DNA from: Legionella brunensis
GTDB taxonomy: Bacteria; Pseudomonadota; Gammaproteobacteria; Legionellales; Legionellaceae
Assembly: GCF_001467025.1 (NCBI RefSeq)
Contig: NZ_LNXV01000029.1
Location: 1 to 58,217, forward strand
Direction of reading: 5' to 3'
Length of the DNA: 58,217 nucleotides
In this document: positions 19,070 to 29,019 of the stretch, piece by piece
Numbering within the stretch: position 1 is the first letter of the stretch
How the letters are laid out: every line of letters starts with the position of its first letter
Position numbers and translations under genes: made by a program
The notes under the pieces: model-generated
The model's input: only the letters and a program-made list of their open reading frames with translations
The model's database searches: none
Told to the model about the DNA's origin: nothing

Positions 19070-20427
19070 AATTAACGTTCTTAGGGGCAACCCAAACCGT
19101 TACTGGTTCAAAATACCTTTTGACCATCGATTCTAAAAAAATTCTCATCGATTGTGGTCTTTTTCAAGGGTATAAAGAATTACGATTACGTAACTGGGCT
19201 TCATTGCCTATTGACCCGCGCGATATTGATGCTGTGATTATCACTCATGCGCATATTGACCACACCGGTTATTTGCCCCTATTAGTAAAAAATGGATTTC
19301 AAGGAAAAATCTATGCAACACCCGGCACAAAAGCATTGTGTGCTATTTTATTACCGGATAGTGGTCATCTTCAGGAAGAAGAAGCACGATTAGCCAATAA
19401 ATATGGTTTCTCGAAACATAAGCCAGCGCTTCCTCTTTATACTGAAAAAGACGCGAGAACGGCATTAAAACATTTTGAAACCGTTGATTTTAATGCGCCG
19501 CACCAATTATTTAATGGATTTAGCTTCGAATTTCATCGTGCAGGACACATCGTGGGTGCCGCGATGATCAAAATAAAAACAAGCAAGTGTTCCCTTTTGT
19601 TTAGCGGGGATGTTGGTCGACCTTATGATCCGGTCATGAAGGCACCAACCCCCATTCAAGACACGGATTATCTGATCATGGAATCCACTTATGGCGACCG
19701 ATTGCATGATGCAACTGATCCGTTGCCGCAAATGGGGCAAGTGATTAATACAACCATCAAACGAGGGGGTTCTGTCGTCATTCCAGCCTTTGCCGTAGGG
19801 CGTGCGCAAAGTCTTCTTTATTTTATTTATCAACTGAAACAAAAAGGAGAGGTTCACAAAGACGTTCCAGTGTTTTTAGACAGCCCAATGGCCATCAATG
19901 CGACCCATTTGCTCTGCACTTATAAAGAGGATCATCGTTTAAATGAGGAACAATGCCATGGCTTATGTAACGCAGCTACTTATATCAATACCCCTGAGGA
20001 GTCAAAAGAACTCGATCGTCATAAAATGCCTCAAATCATTATAGCCGCCAGTGGGATGGCCCAGGGTGGTCGTATTGTGCATCATTTGAAAGCCTTTGCC
20101 CCTGATCCTAAGAGCACCCTTCTTTTTACCGGCTTTCAAGCAGGAGGCACTCGTGGTGCTAGGATTGTCAATGGGGAACGTGAGGTCAAAATTCATGGTA
20201 GTATGATTCCTATACGCGCCAAGGTCGTTGTCATGAGCAGTACTTCTGCGCATGCCGATTATCAGGAACTGTTAGGTTGGCTAAAGCACTTTATTCGGCC
20301 ACCCAAAAAAGTCTTTATCACTCATGGTGAACCTCACAGTGCACAATCGCTCAAAGACAAGATTGAACAGCAATTTGGTTTCACCTGCATGATTCCTTCT
20401 TACCAGCATGTGGAGGATTTGTCGTGA
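19066..20427 (+). CDS. Beta-CASP metallo-beta-lactamase RNA exonuclease-like protein
   Basis: A 453-residue cytosolic hydrolase. It shows the metallo-beta-lactamase zinc motif HAHIDHTGY, then GDVGRPYDP and ESTYGDRLH, and the beta-CASP motifs VIPAFAVGRAQ, LDSPMA and ASGMAQGGRIVHHL, ending with THGEPHS. These are the motifs of bacterial and archaeal RNA-processing nucleases related to CPSF-73. The start at 19066 (GGAGG seven to eight bases upstream) overlaps the pump stop; an upstream ATG at 19015 would lie deep in the pump gene. The gene is fused by overlaps to the nucleotide genes that follow, which suggests it yields nucleotides from RNA. That link is inference. Confidence 0.83.
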   Translation: MKLTFLGATQTVTGSKYLLTIDSKKILIDCGLFQGYKELRLRNWASLPIDPRDIDAVIITHAHIDHTGYLPLLVKNGFQGKIYATPGTKALCAILLPDSGHLQEEEARLANKYGFSKHKPALPLYTEKDARTALKHFETVDFNAPHQLFNGFSFEFHRAGHIVGAAMIKIKTSKCSLLFSGDVGRPYDPVMKAPTPIQDTDYLIMESTYGDRLHDATDPLPQMGQVINTTIKRGGSVVIPAFAVGRAQSLLYFIYQLKQKGEVHKDVPVFLDSPMAINATHLLCTYKEDHRLNEEQCHGLCNAATYINTPEESKELDRHKMPQIIIAASGMAQGGRIVHHLKAFAPDPKSTLLFTGFQAGGTRGARIVNGEREVKIHGSMIPIRAKVVVMSSTSAHADYQELLGWLKHFIRPPKKVFITHGEPHSAQSLKDKIEQQFGFTCMIPSYQHVEDLS

Positions 20428-21938
20428 CAAAAGAAGTGGGTCATGCCTTGCGTTTAAAATATTTAGGCATCAAGACGTATCATGAAGCCATTATTTACAT
20501 GCGAGAGGATTGTCATGTGTGTCATGCAGAAGGCTTTGAAGTGCAGACACGTATTCAAGTGACCCTTGGCAAACGCTCCATTATCGCAACGCTTAATGTC
20601 GTTACCTCAGAGCTGCTTAAGCCCGGGGAAGCCAGCTTGTCACACTATGCCTGGGATTCTTTAAATGCTAAAGAAGGGGATGAAATCCAATTATCCCATC
20701 CTAAACCTCTGGAATCATTAAGTTATGTGCATACGAAGATTTATGGTAATGAACTCTCTTTTAAACAAATCAAAGCCATCGTTGATGACGTTTTAAATGG
20801 TCGTCTTTCTGATTTGCAAATTTCTGCTTTTTTAGCGGCCAGTGCCGCAGAACGTTTAAGCAATACTGAAATCATGAAACTTACAAAAGCCATGATTGAC
20901 AGTGGCGATCGCTTATCCTGGTCATCTCCTTTGATTGTAGACAAGCATTGTGTTGGTGGTTTGCCAGGAAATCGCACCACCCTTGTTGTGGTTCCCATTG
21001 TAGCTGCTTTTGGCTTGATTATCCCAAAAACTTCCTCTCGGGCAATTACTTCTCCAGCAGGTACTGCAGATACAATGGAAACTTTAGCACCGGTGTCACT
21101 GAGCCCAAAGGCTATGTGTCACGTGGTTGAAAAGGAAAACGGTTGTATCGTTTGGGGAGGTGCTGTGAGCTTAAGCCCTGCCGATGATGTGCTTATTCGG
21201 GTGGAGCGTGCTCTTGAGTTAGATAGTGAAGGTCAATTGGTCGCCTCAATCCTTTCTAAAAAAATTGCCACAGGAGCAACCCATGCCGTTATTGATATTC
21301 CAGTGGGACCTACCGCAAAAGTCAGAAATAAGTCCAGGGCTTTACTTCTTAAGCAATCCCTTGAAGAAGTAGGAAAACAGTTAGGCCTTGTGGTCCATAC
21401 CCTAATTACTGATGGCGCACAACCGATAGGAAATGGTATTGGCCCTTCCCTGGAAGCACGCGATGTGTTGGCGGTATTACAAGGATTGCCTCATGCCCCA
21501 AAGGATTTGCGCGAAAAATCATTAACTCTTGCAGGAGCAGTACTGGAATTTTCATCAACAGTACAACCTGGCTTAGGTCAATCGATAGCCAAACAATTAT
21601 TAGATAGCGGAGAGGCGTTTAAAAAATTTCAGGCGATTTGTGAGGCACAAGGAGGCATGCGGGAATTGACGGCGGCACGTTTTACTCACCCTATTGGTGC
21701 TGAGAAAGCAGGTAAAGTATCTCTCATTGACAATCGAATTCTCGCAAAAATTGCCAAGCTTGCAGGGGCCCCTAAGTCTAAATCAGCAGGGGTTGATTTG
21801 CATGTTCATATTGGCGACCAAGTTGAAAAAGGACAGCCTTTGTTCACCATCCATTCAGAGTCTTCAGGAGAGATGACTTATGCTCGCGATTTTATTCGCG
21901 ATAAACAAAATACCATTGTTCTGGGAGAGAAGCCTTGA
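20424..21938 (+). CDS. Thymidine phosphorylase / AMP phosphorylase family protein
   Basis: A 504-residue phosphorylase splitting a nucleoside, or a nucleoside monophosphate, with phosphate. It starts with GTG overlapping the previous stop, with GGAGG seven bases upstream. The first 80-90 residues form the extra N-terminal domain of the archaeal-type AMP phosphorylase subgroup; then follow DKHCVGGLPGNRTTL, the phosphate-binding region of the family, and SSRAITSPAGTADTME. Legionella proteins of this subgroup are annotated as putative thymidine phosphorylase. The archaeal members act on AMP and other NMPs and give ribose 1,5-bisphosphate, so the true substrate here is open. Confidence 0.83.
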   Translation: MTKEVGHALRLKYLGIKTYHEAIIYMREDCHVCHAEGFEVQTRIQVTLGKRSIIATLNVVTSELLKPGEASLSHYAWDSLNAKEGDEIQLSHPKPLESLSYVHTKIYGNELSFKQIKAIVDDVLNGRLSDLQISAFLAASAAERLSNTEIMKLTKAMIDSGDRLSWSSPLIVDKHCVGGLPGNRTTLVVVPIVAAFGLIIPKTSSRAITSPAGTADTMETLAPVSLSPKAMCHVVEKENGCIVWGGAVSLSPADDVLIRVERALELDSEGQLVASILSKKIATGATHAVIDIPVGPTAKVRNKSRALLLKQSLEEVGKQLGLVVHTLITDGAQPIGNGIGPSLEARDVLAVLQGLPHAPKDLREKSLTLAGAVLEFSSTVQPGLGQSIAKQLLDSGEAFKKFQAICEAQGGMRELTAARFTHPIGAEKAGKVSLIDNRILAKIAKLAGAPKSKSAGVDLHVHIGDQVEKGQPLFTIHSESSGEMTYARDFIRDKQNTIVLGEKP

Positions 21939-22840
21939 AGCCCATTTTATTTTCATTATTTGATGCTTCAGAAATCAGTAGACGTTTAAAAGAAGCGCTT
22001 CAAGTGGAGGTGGGTGATGTCACGTTGCATCGTTTTCCAGATACAGAGTGGTACGTAAAAATTAATTCGGAAGTTAAAAATCGCAGCCTCATTGTAGTGG
22101 ATAGCTTAAACCGACCCGATGGAAAAATACTGCCTTTGCTGTTTTTTGCTAAAACAGCTAAAGAATTAGGAGCTAAAAAAATCGGCTTGATTGCCCCTTA
22201 TCTTCCGTATTTACGTCAAGATATACGTTTTCATCAGGGTGAAGGGATTACGTCGCGTTATTTTGCTGAATTACTCTCCACTTCATTTGATTGGCTCATG
22301 ACCATCGACCCCCATTTGCATCGTTATAACTCTTTAGATGAAGTCTACTCCATTCCTACTTTTGTCTTACATGCTACTTCAAATATATCGAGATGGATTA
22401 CAAGCCACATTAATAAGCCAGTGCTTATTGGGCCCGATATGGAAAGTCAGCAATGGGTTGCCGACATTGCAGAAAAGGGAGATTTTCCCTATGTGATTTT
22501 GGAAAAAAAGAGACGGGGTGATAAAGAGGTGGTGATTTCCGTGCCTACTGTCCCCACGCTTCAATCCTCTACGCCGGTACTCGTCGATGACATTATTTCC
22601 ACAGCCAGAACCATGATAGTAACGGTGAAGCATTTGCAAGATTTAGGAGTTAAGTCAGTGACTTGCATTGGTGTGCATGCGCTTTTTGCAGAAGATGCCT
22701 ATTCCCTATTATCAGAAATGGAAGGCACGCAAATCATTACTTGTAATACGGTAAGTCATATAACCAATACCATTGATGTGAGTGATTTGATTGTGGAGGA
22801 GTTAGTAAAAAACAAACTAGCAAAGGCTTTAAAAGGATAA
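21935..22840 (+). CDS. Ribose-phosphate pyrophosphokinase (PRPP synthetase) family protein
   Basis: A 301-residue protein of the PRPP synthetase fold. It begins with TTG, overlapping the phosphorylase stop by four bases, with GGGAGA about six bases upstream. Visible motifs are YLPYLRQDIRFHQGE, the DPH metal site (TIDPHLHRY), the flexible catalytic loop KKRRGDKEV and the PRPP loop VLVDDIISTARTM. It lies at the short end of the family (about 310). It would make PRPP from ribose 5-phosphate, or might act on a product of the phosphorylase encoded just before it. A housekeeping prs gene is presumably elsewhere in the genome. Confidence 0.83.
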   Translation: MKPILFSLFDASEISRRLKEALQVEVGDVTLHRFPDTEWYVKINSEVKNRSLIVVDSLNRPDGKILPLLFFAKTAKELGAKKIGLIAPYLPYLRQDIRFHQGEGITSRYFAELLSTSFDWLMTIDPHLHRYNSLDEVYSIPTFVLHATSNISRWITSHINKPVLIGPDMESQQWVADIAEKGDFPYVILEKKRRGDKEVVISVPTVPTLQSSTPVLVDDIISTARTMIVTVKHLQDLGVKSVTCIGVHALFAEDAYSLLSEMEGTQIITCNTVSHITNTIDVSDLIVEELVKNKLAKALKG

Positions 22841-22878
22841 GTAAGACGATTACATTTATTATTTACAAGGAGTGTTAC

Positions 22879-23046
22879 ATGTCAATTTTTAAAACAATGA
22901 GGGTGTTTATTGTTTTTGTTGGACTAATCGGGGCAGCGTTCTTTTTAAGTGCCTGTGATGGTGCCATGAAGCATGGCTCGCAAGAGACTGAGGTCGATGG
23001 AGGCTATGGTGGACACAGTGCGGGTGGCCATGGCGGTGGGCATTGA
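22879..23046 (+). CDS. Tiny lipoprotein with Gly/His-rich tail
   Basis: A 55-residue lipoprotein precursor. AAGGAG lies seven bases before the ATG. The signal peptide ends in a lipobox LSAC (Cys26), so the mature protein is about 30 residues and ends GGYGGHSAGGHGGGH, a probable metal-binding tail. It stands immediately before the copper ATPase gene, which suggests a role in copper binding at the cell envelope. Similar tiny lipoproteins occur at 56288-56473 and 56546-56707, with a degenerate one near 10583-10729. No family name is known to me. Confidence 0.75.
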   Translation: MSIFKTMRVFIVFVGLIGAAFFLSACDGAMKHGSQETEVDGGYGGHSAGGHGGGH

Positions 23047-23093
23047 AACATGTTCTCTGCTTAAGTGAAACTACTAATACGAATAGGTGATCA

Positions 23094-25313
23094 ATGAAAC
23101 ACGACCATCATCAACAAAAGCATACAAACACTGGAAAAAAGGACGCTTGTTGTCATCAGGAACATAGGGTACAGAAGTCACGCGATGCTTCCTCCAAAAC
23201 AGAGGGTGCAATCATCTATACTTGCCCCATGCATCCTGAAGTACGTCAGACTAATCCCGGGATTTGCCCTCTTTGTGGTATGGCCTTAGAGCCGGAAACA
23301 GTGACCGCCGAAAGTGAAATAAATCCTGAATACCTTGATATGAGGCGCCGATTTTGGATGGCAGTGATTCTTACTTTACCTGTTGTGGTATTGGAGATGG
23401 GCGGACATTTGTTGAAAAACATTATATCTGCCGGTGTTTCAAACTGGATTCAACTGCTATTTGCTACACCTGTTGTGTTATGGTGTGGCTGGCCATTTTT
23501 TCAGCGTGGCTGGCAAACTCTTAAAACACGTCAATTGAATATGTTTACTCTAATAGCTATGGGTATTGGGGTAGCATGGGTTTATAGTGTGGTGGCAGTA
23601 CTGCTGCCTGGGGTATTCCCTATAGCTTTTCGAAGTCAAGAAGGGGTGGTCGCTGTGTATTTTGAAGCGGCAGCTGTCATTACTACCCTTGTCTTATTAG
23701 GACAAGTGCTGGAATTAAAAGCAAGAGAGCAGACAGGCAGTGCTATCCGTGCTTTATTGAAATTAGCACCTGACAGTGCACATCGTATTAAGAATGATGG
23801 AAGTGAGGAGGAAGTATCACTGGATAGGATTAATATCGGTGATTTATTGCGCGTTCGCCCTGGTGAAAAAATACCGGTAGATGGTGAAGTACAAGAAGGA
23901 CGAAGCTTTGTAGATGAATCCATGGTGACTGGGGAGCCTATTCCGGTTACTAAAGAAGCAGGTGCTAAAGTTATTGGTGCGACGATTAACCAAACGGGTA
24001 GTTTTGTTATGAAAGCACTTCACGTTGGTAGTGATACCATGCTTTCACGTATTGTTCAGATGGTGAGCGATGCTCAACGAAGCCGCGCATCTATTCAACG
24101 TTTAGCAGATACTGTATCTGGATGGTTTGTGCCTGCTGTGATTTTAATTGCAATGCTATCTTTTATTTTGTGGGCATTGTTGGGGCCACAACCATCACTT
24201 AGCTATGGCTTAATTGCTGCTGTATCTGTATTAATCATCGCTTGTCCCTGTGCCTTAGGCTTGGCAACTCCGATGTCTATTATGGTAGGAGTAGGGAAAG
24301 GTGCTCAGAGTGGTGTATTGATTAAAAACGCTGAGGCGCTTGAACGAATGGAAAAGGTGAACACGCTTGTTGTAGATAAAACAGGAACCCTCACTGAAGG
24401 GCACCCCAAATTGACGCAGATTGTAACTGATCAAGGCTTAAATGAGGAAGAGGCATTAGTGCTAGCAGCATCGCTTGAACATCAAAGCGAACATCCGCTT
24501 GCCCAAGCCATCGTGAGTGCTGCAAAGGAAAAACAGTTGGCTCTTGAACCAGTTCAAGATTTTGACGCCCCAACTGGGAAAGGAGTAGTGGGTAAAGTAA
24601 ATGGTCATCGTGTTGCCATTGGTAATATCAAATTAATGCAAGAGCATGGGAACGATAATGCTTCTCTTTTTGAAAAGGCAGATGAATTTCGTGGCAAAGG
24701 TGCCTCTGTGATGTTTATGGCAATCAATGATAAAACGGTAGCTCTTTTGGTGGTAGAGGATCCAATTAAATCAACTACTCCTGAAACTATCCGATCTCTT
24801 CAACAAAGCGGCATTGAAATTTATATGCTGACAGGGGATAGTAAAAAAACAGCAGAAGCTGTGGCAGGTACACTTGGCATAAAAAAGGTAGTGGCTGAAA
24901 TCATGCCCGAGGATAAAAGCCGTATTATAAGTGAATTAAAAGAGAAAGGACTCACCGTGGCAATGGCAGGAGATGGGGTAAATGACGCACCGGCACTGGC
25001 ACGAGCTGATATTGGTATTGCCATGGGAACAGGGACTGATGTGGCTATTGAGAGTGCTGGTATTACCTTATTGCATGGTGATTTGCGTGGTATCGCCAAG
25101 GCTCGCCGTTTGTCAGAAGAGACTATGAGTAATATACGCCAAAATCTTTTCTTCGCTTTTATTTATAACATATTGGGTGTCCCTTTGGCTGCGGGAATCT
25201 TGTATCCATTCACAGGATTACTATTAAGTCCAATCATCGCCGCACTGGCTATGGCGCTTTCTTCTGTTTCAGTTATTATCAATGCGCTGAGGCTGCGGCG
25301 GATAACACTGTGA
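23094..25313 (+). CDS. copA: Copper-exporting P1B-type ATPase CopA
   Basis: Exports Cu+ from cytosol to periplasm. The 739-residue protein has a His-rich N-terminus, a short heavy-metal-binding motif ([20 protein letters not shown]), eight predicted membrane segments, the CPC motif (Cys384 and Cys386), the actuator TGEP, the phosphorylated Asp in DKTGTLT (Asp428), SEHPLAQA and [10 protein letters not shown]. As far as I recall, the L. pneumophila CopA of known structure is almost identical throughout, with these residues two positions earlier. It lacks a classic MXCXXC ferredoxin-like N-terminal domain, as does that protein. It follows the tiny lipoprotein gene by 47 bases; an AGGTGA lies before the ATG. 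Confidence 0.95.
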   Translation: MKHDHHQQKHTNTGKKDACCHQEHRVQKSRDASSKTEGAIIYTCPMHPEVRQTNPGICPLCGMALEPETVTAESEINPEYLDMRRRFWMAVILTLPVVVLEMGGHLLKNIISAGVSNWIQLLFATPVVLWCGWPFFQRGWQTLKTRQLNMFTLIAMGIGVAWVYSVVAVLLPGVFPIAFRSQEGVVAVYFEAAAVITTLVLLGQVLELKAREQTGSAIRALLKLAPDSAHRIKNDGSEEEVSLDRINIGDLLRVRPGEKIPVDGEVQEGRSFVDESMVTGEPIPVTKEAGAKVIGATINQTGSFVMKALHVGSDTMLSRIVQMVSDAQRSRASIQRLADTVSGWFVPAVILIAMLSFILWALLGPQPSLSYGLIAAVSVLIIACPCALGLATPMSIMVGVGKGAQSGVLIKNAEALERMEKVNTLVVDKTGTLTEGHPKLTQIVTDQGLNEEEALVLAASLEHQSEHPLAQAIVSAAKEKQLALEPVQDFDAPTGKGVVGKVNGHRVAIGNIKLMQEHGNDNASLFEKADEFRGKGASVMFMAINDKTVALLVVEDPIKSTTPETIRSLQQSGIEIYMLTGDSKKTAEAVAGTLGIKKVVAEIMPEDKSRIISELKEKGLTVAMAGDGVNDAPALARADIGIAMGTGTDVAIESAGITLLHGDLRGIAKARRLSEETMSNIRQNLFFAFIYNILGVPLAAGILYPFTGLLLSPIIAALAMALSSVSVIINALRLRRITL

Positions 25314-25446
25314 AGAATGTAATTTCGAGTGATAGGTCATCTTTGATTCGAGGCAATAGTATCCTTTCTATTATTGCGGCCGAAGTGTTTCATGACATAG
25401 TGGTAGAAATAGCTTATTTCCCAAATCAGCAAGGAGGACACAGGCA

Positions 25447-25938
25447 ATGATCGAAATCATCCCTAATTGGCATCCTATTTTTGTCCATTTTACAGTGGCC
25501 TTATTCACTATTTCGACTCTATTGTATGCCTTAGTCTATTTGGCGTCTTATACCCGCTGGAAAACACATCTTTTTGTTGTCGAATTTGAAATAGTGGCTC
25601 GTTGGTGTTTGTGGCTAGGGGCACTGAGTACTCTAACTACTGTAGCAGCCGGGTTTTATGCCTATTATACGGTGAAGCATGATGAGGTCATGCATGCAGC
25701 GAAAGTGATTCATCGAAACTGGGCTCTCGTCACAGCAAGCACTATCCTATTAATGGCTTGCTGGTCTGTTTTGCGTTATAGTAAAACCCAAAAACCAACC
25801 CTGGCTTTCTTGATTGCTTTGTTCATTGTCCAAGCACTGTTGTTAACAACGGCCTGGCATGGAGGAGAGTTAGTCTATCGCTATGGTTATGGTGTTCTTG
25901 TACCTACCCAAGCACAAAAAGCAGTACTTCAACATTAA
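25447..25938 (+). CDS. DUF2231-type small membrane protein
   Basis: A 163-residue integral membrane protein with four predicted helices. It begins IEIIPNWHPIFVHFTVALF; the HP-x-x-VHF pattern is the hallmark of the DUF2231 family, whose conserved histidines may bind heme or metal. AAGGAGG lies ten bases before the ATG. It is 22 bases before the multicopper oxidase gene and probably shares its transcript. DUF2231 proteins often accompany copper-resistance oxidases; the function is not established. Confidence 0.72.
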   Translation: MIEIIPNWHPIFVHFTVALFTISTLLYALVYLASYTRWKTHLFVVEFEIVARWCLWLGALSTLTTVAAGFYAYYTVKHDEVMHAAKVIHRNWALVTASTILLMACWSVLRYSKTQKPTLAFLIALFIVQALLLTTAWHGGELVYRYGYGVLVPTQAQKAVLQH

Positions 25939-25960
25939 ATTTTTATAGAAGGATAGTAAC

Positions 25961-28921
25961 ATGTTAAAAAAGGACTTCCATCATGTACTAAGGAACTATT
26001 TTCTTATTTTTTTCCTTTTGGTGTTCAGTCCTTTTGCTTTGTTTGCCCAACATGAACAGCATGGTGCGGCGACCCCAACAGAGACTTCTTCCAAGACGAC
26101 ACTATCTCAATCCAAACCTACGGGGAAAAAAACGGAACAACAACCGGCTAAAAAGAAACCTGCCAGGGCAATAAAACCCCTGTCCCTTCCACGTGGCCCA
26201 GCGCGTACGATTAATTTGGTAGTGGCTTATAAAACCGTATACTTTGCTGGTAAACCTCGACGTGCCATTGCCGTCAATGGTCGAATCCCTGCCCCTACCC
26301 TACATTTCAAGGAAGGTGAGCAGGTCACCATTAATGTGTACAACCATTTGGATAAGGAAACCTCCATTCATTGGCATGGTTTACTTGTCCCCTGGCAAAT
26401 GGATGGTGTCGAGGACGTCAGTCAGAAAGCCATTCCACCAGGAGGTGTGTTCCATTATCGATTTACTCTTTATCAAAGAGGAACCTATTGGTACCATGCC
26501 CATGCCAAGGCTCAAGAGCAAGAGGGTTTGTACGGCGCCTTTCTTATTGACCCACCGAGCCCCCCAGCCTACAAATACAGCAAAGATCATGTGGTGGTAT
26601 TATCCGATTGGAGCAACACCCCTGCCGATAACGTGTTTGCTAATTTAAAAAAAGATGGGGATTACTATAGCCCTCGATTCCCATTGCAGCCCTCGCTCAT
26701 GAAATTTCTGCATGACTATCGCAAAGCACCAGCTAAAGAACGTAAAGAATTAATCGCTGATTACAAAATGATGCAGCAAATGCGCATGAGTATTTATGAT
26801 TTAAGCGACATTGCTTATGATGCGTATTTACTCAATGGTCAGCCTAAATCATCCCCCTGGACGGCACCTGTTCGAGTTGGGGACACCGTAAGGTTACGGT
26901 TCATTGGTGCTGGTGCCAGTACTATCTATCGCGTTAAAATTCCTGATGCCAAAATGGAAATGGTGCACAGCCAAGGAAATGATGTGCGCCCTTATCTCAT
27001 CGATGATTTTTGGATTGCACCTGGGGAAACCTATGATGTCTTGGTTAAAATTCAAAAAAACAGGCCTTACATTATTTATGCTGAATCCATTGATACGCTG
27101 GGCAAAGTCTATGGCGCCTTAGTGACTAAGCCCAGACAACCCGTTGATTATCAGCACATTGTACCCTTTCCAGAGCCTCTTCCTGTCACAAGAGAGATGA
27201 TGGCCAACATGATGAAGTCAGGGATGAATCATGGCTCGATGGCAAAAAACAATCATTCCATGAGTAATAAGCGGGGTATGGCAATGAAACAACCTATGGC
27301 CATGCCTTCCCATTCCAAAACGATGAGTTCGCAAGGTAATCAACACAACATGCCAGCAATGACTTCTCAAAATAGTCCGGGTAATACCAAGCACTCTAAT
27401 CACTCCATGTCCTCTATGAAACAAGACCAAGGGATGTCGGGGATGAATCATGCTTCCATACTTAAAAATAAAATGTCGACAGCCCCCTCTTCTTCAATGA
27501 ACGAGTCCACTTCAGCCTCCAGACCAATGAAACCAAAAGGCATGCCTCCCATGAGTTCTATGTCAACGGGTTCGATGGGGAGCCAGTCTACCACGCAGAC
27601 GAAACACGCTACGATGTCGGGTGATGGAGGCATGCAAGACGATACGATGAACAATGGGATGTCCATGGATAATGGCATGACCATGCCCATCGAACCAACC
27701 ATTATAGGGGATACGATTTCAGCGCCCAATTCCATAAGCGCTAAAACCCTAGGAACAAAATACCAACAATTAACCGCAGCGGTTCCTACCAACAATCCGG
27801 ATATACCCGTCGATGGGATCATCCGCATGGAATTGTTTGGTTATATGGACAGGTATATTTGGATGATTAATGGCTTGCCGGAATACAAAGCAAAACCGAT
27901 TGTCATTGAACCTGGAAAACGCTATCGTATTATCTTTACCAACAACTCCATGATGCGCCATCCCATGCACATTCATGGCCATTGGTTTATTTTACGCAAT
28001 GGTCATGGCGTTTATGATCCCTTGTTGCATACCATTGAAGTCGATCCCGGTGCTACTGCGGTGGCTGATTTTGATACGGAGGCCAGCGGCCAATGGTTTT
28101 TCCATTGTCATCATCTGTTTCACATGACATCGGGTATGGCGCGGGTATTCCAATATGAAACCATTATCGACGTGGTGAACGGAAAAGCCAAGCCTGAAAC
28201 GGAAATTGCGCCAACACCCTATATCAATCGACCGATTGTCCGAGTCGATGAGGTGATGCCTATTGATAAGGCCCTTATTACTCACCCCGCAGGACATCAT
28301 CAAGGGTTCTATCGGGCCAATTTTCTTGAGGTGAATGCCGATCCTTTTCATAACGCTCAAGAAATGACGTTTCGAGGGTATTATGGGACTGATTACCAAA
28401 AACTCCAGCTGTATACTGAGGATGCTGAAATTTATCAAGGAATTGTTGAAAATGCGGACATCGATGTTTTTTATTGGCATTTGATTAGTCAATTCTGGGC
28501 CATTAAAGGCGGGGTCAATTATTTTTATCGCCCTGGAGGACCTTATTGGCAACCCGGTATTGGCATCGAAGGGTTGATGCCTTATTACATTGACACCAAC
28601 ATTAGAACTTATTATCGTGATGGCAGTGTTAAGTTTGACATTCAGTTATCGCGGGCTACCCAGCTTACCAATAACTTCTTCTTCCTAACGGGGATCCGCA
28701 GTATTCTCGCCACTCATACCGTGGTCGAAAATGAGATTGGTTCTGGCTTAAATCAAATGCGTTATATCATTAGACCTTATTATCGCGTTATGCCTGGTTT
28801 AAATGTCTTTACTGAATTTGAGTATGACAAAGATTATGGTGTCTACAAGAGGATTCTTACTGATTTAGGAGAATCGACCACTCAGACGACGGTGTCTTTC
28901 GGTGTTGCCGTGATATTTTAA
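25961..28921 (+). CDS. CopA-type multicopper oxidase fused to CopB outer-membrane domain
   Basis: A 986-residue periplasmic and outer-membrane copper-resistance protein. After a signal peptide (to about residue 29), a multicopper oxidase part carries all copper sites: SIHWHGLLVP (near 137), YWYHAHAKAQEQEG (near 176), HPMHIHGHW (near 667) and FHCHHLFHM (near 713). Between the second and third cupredoxin domains lies an insert of about 160 residues (413-577) extremely rich in Met, His and Ser. From about 760 to the end the chain reads as CopB, a beta-barrel (ITHPAGHHQGFYRANFLEVN onward). In most bacteria copA and copB are separate genes, so this is a fusion. No frameshift is needed. Confidence 0.87.
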   Translation: MLKKDFHHVLRNYFLIFFLLVFSPFALFAQHEQHGAATPTETSSKTTLSQSKPTGKKTEQQPAKKKPARAIKPLSLPRGPARTINLVVAYKTVYFAGKPRRAIAVNGRIPAPTLHFKEGEQVTINVYNHLDKETSIHWHGLLVPWQMDGVEDVSQKAIPPGGVFHYRFTLYQRGTYWYHAHAKAQEQEGLYGAFLIDPPSPPAYKYSKDHVVVLSDWSNTPADNVFANLKKDGDYYSPRFPLQPSLMKFLHDYRKAPAKERKELIADYKMMQQMRMSIYDLSDIAYDAYLLNGQPKSSPWTAPVRVGDTVRLRFIGAGASTIYRVKIPDAKMEMVHSQGNDVRPYLIDDFWIAPGETYDVLVKIQKNRPYIIYAESIDTLGKVYGALVTKPRQPVDYQHIVPFPEPLPVTREMMANMMKSGMNHGSMAKNNHSMSNKRGMAMKQPMAMPSHSKTMSSQGNQHNMPAMTSQNSPGNTKHSNHSMSSMKQDQGMSGMNHASILKNKMSTAPSSSMNESTSASRPMKPKGMPPMSSMSTGSMGSQSTTQTKHATMSGDGGMQDDTMNNGMSMDNGMTMPIEPTIIGDTISAPNSISAKTLGTKYQQLTAAVPTNNPDIPVDGIIRMELFGYMDRYIWMINGLPEYKAKPIVIEPGKRYRIIFTNNSMMRHPMHIHGHWFILRNGHGVYDPLLHTIEVDPGATAVADFDTEASGQWFFHCHHLFHMTSGMARVFQYETIIDVVNGKAKPETEIAPTPYINRPIVRVDEVMPIDKALITHPAGHHQGFYRANFLEVNADPFHNAQEMTFRGYYGTDYQKLQLYTEDAEIYQGIVENADIDVFYWHLISQFWAIKGGVNYFYRPGGPYWQPGIGIEGLMPYYIDTNIRTYYRDGSVKFDIQLSRATQLTNNFFFLTGIRSILATHTVVENEIGSGLNQMRYIIRPYYRVMPGLNVFTEFEYDKDYGVYKRILTDLGESTTQTTVSFGVAVIF

Positions 28922-28926
28922 ATAGA

Positions 28927-28961
28927 AAGCCTTTCAACAGAATGAAAGGCTTAATTTTTTT
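28927..28961 (+). terminator. Rho-independent terminator after the oxidase-CopB gene
   Basis: Perfect 10-base-pair stem (AAGCCTTTCA with TGAAAGGCTT), six-base loop, then a run of seven T after two A. It lies just after the stop at 28921 and closes the copper block. Confidence 0.85.
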
Positions 28962-29019
28962 CATGCTCCAATCATGTTGAGGTTCTTGATAATAACTCTC
29001 ATAACAAGGAATGATTAGG

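Noticed and set aside
26244-26648. 134-residue plus-strand frame within the multicopper oxidase
   Set aside because: Lies in another frame of a gene with complete catalytic motifs; no ribosome site or domain.
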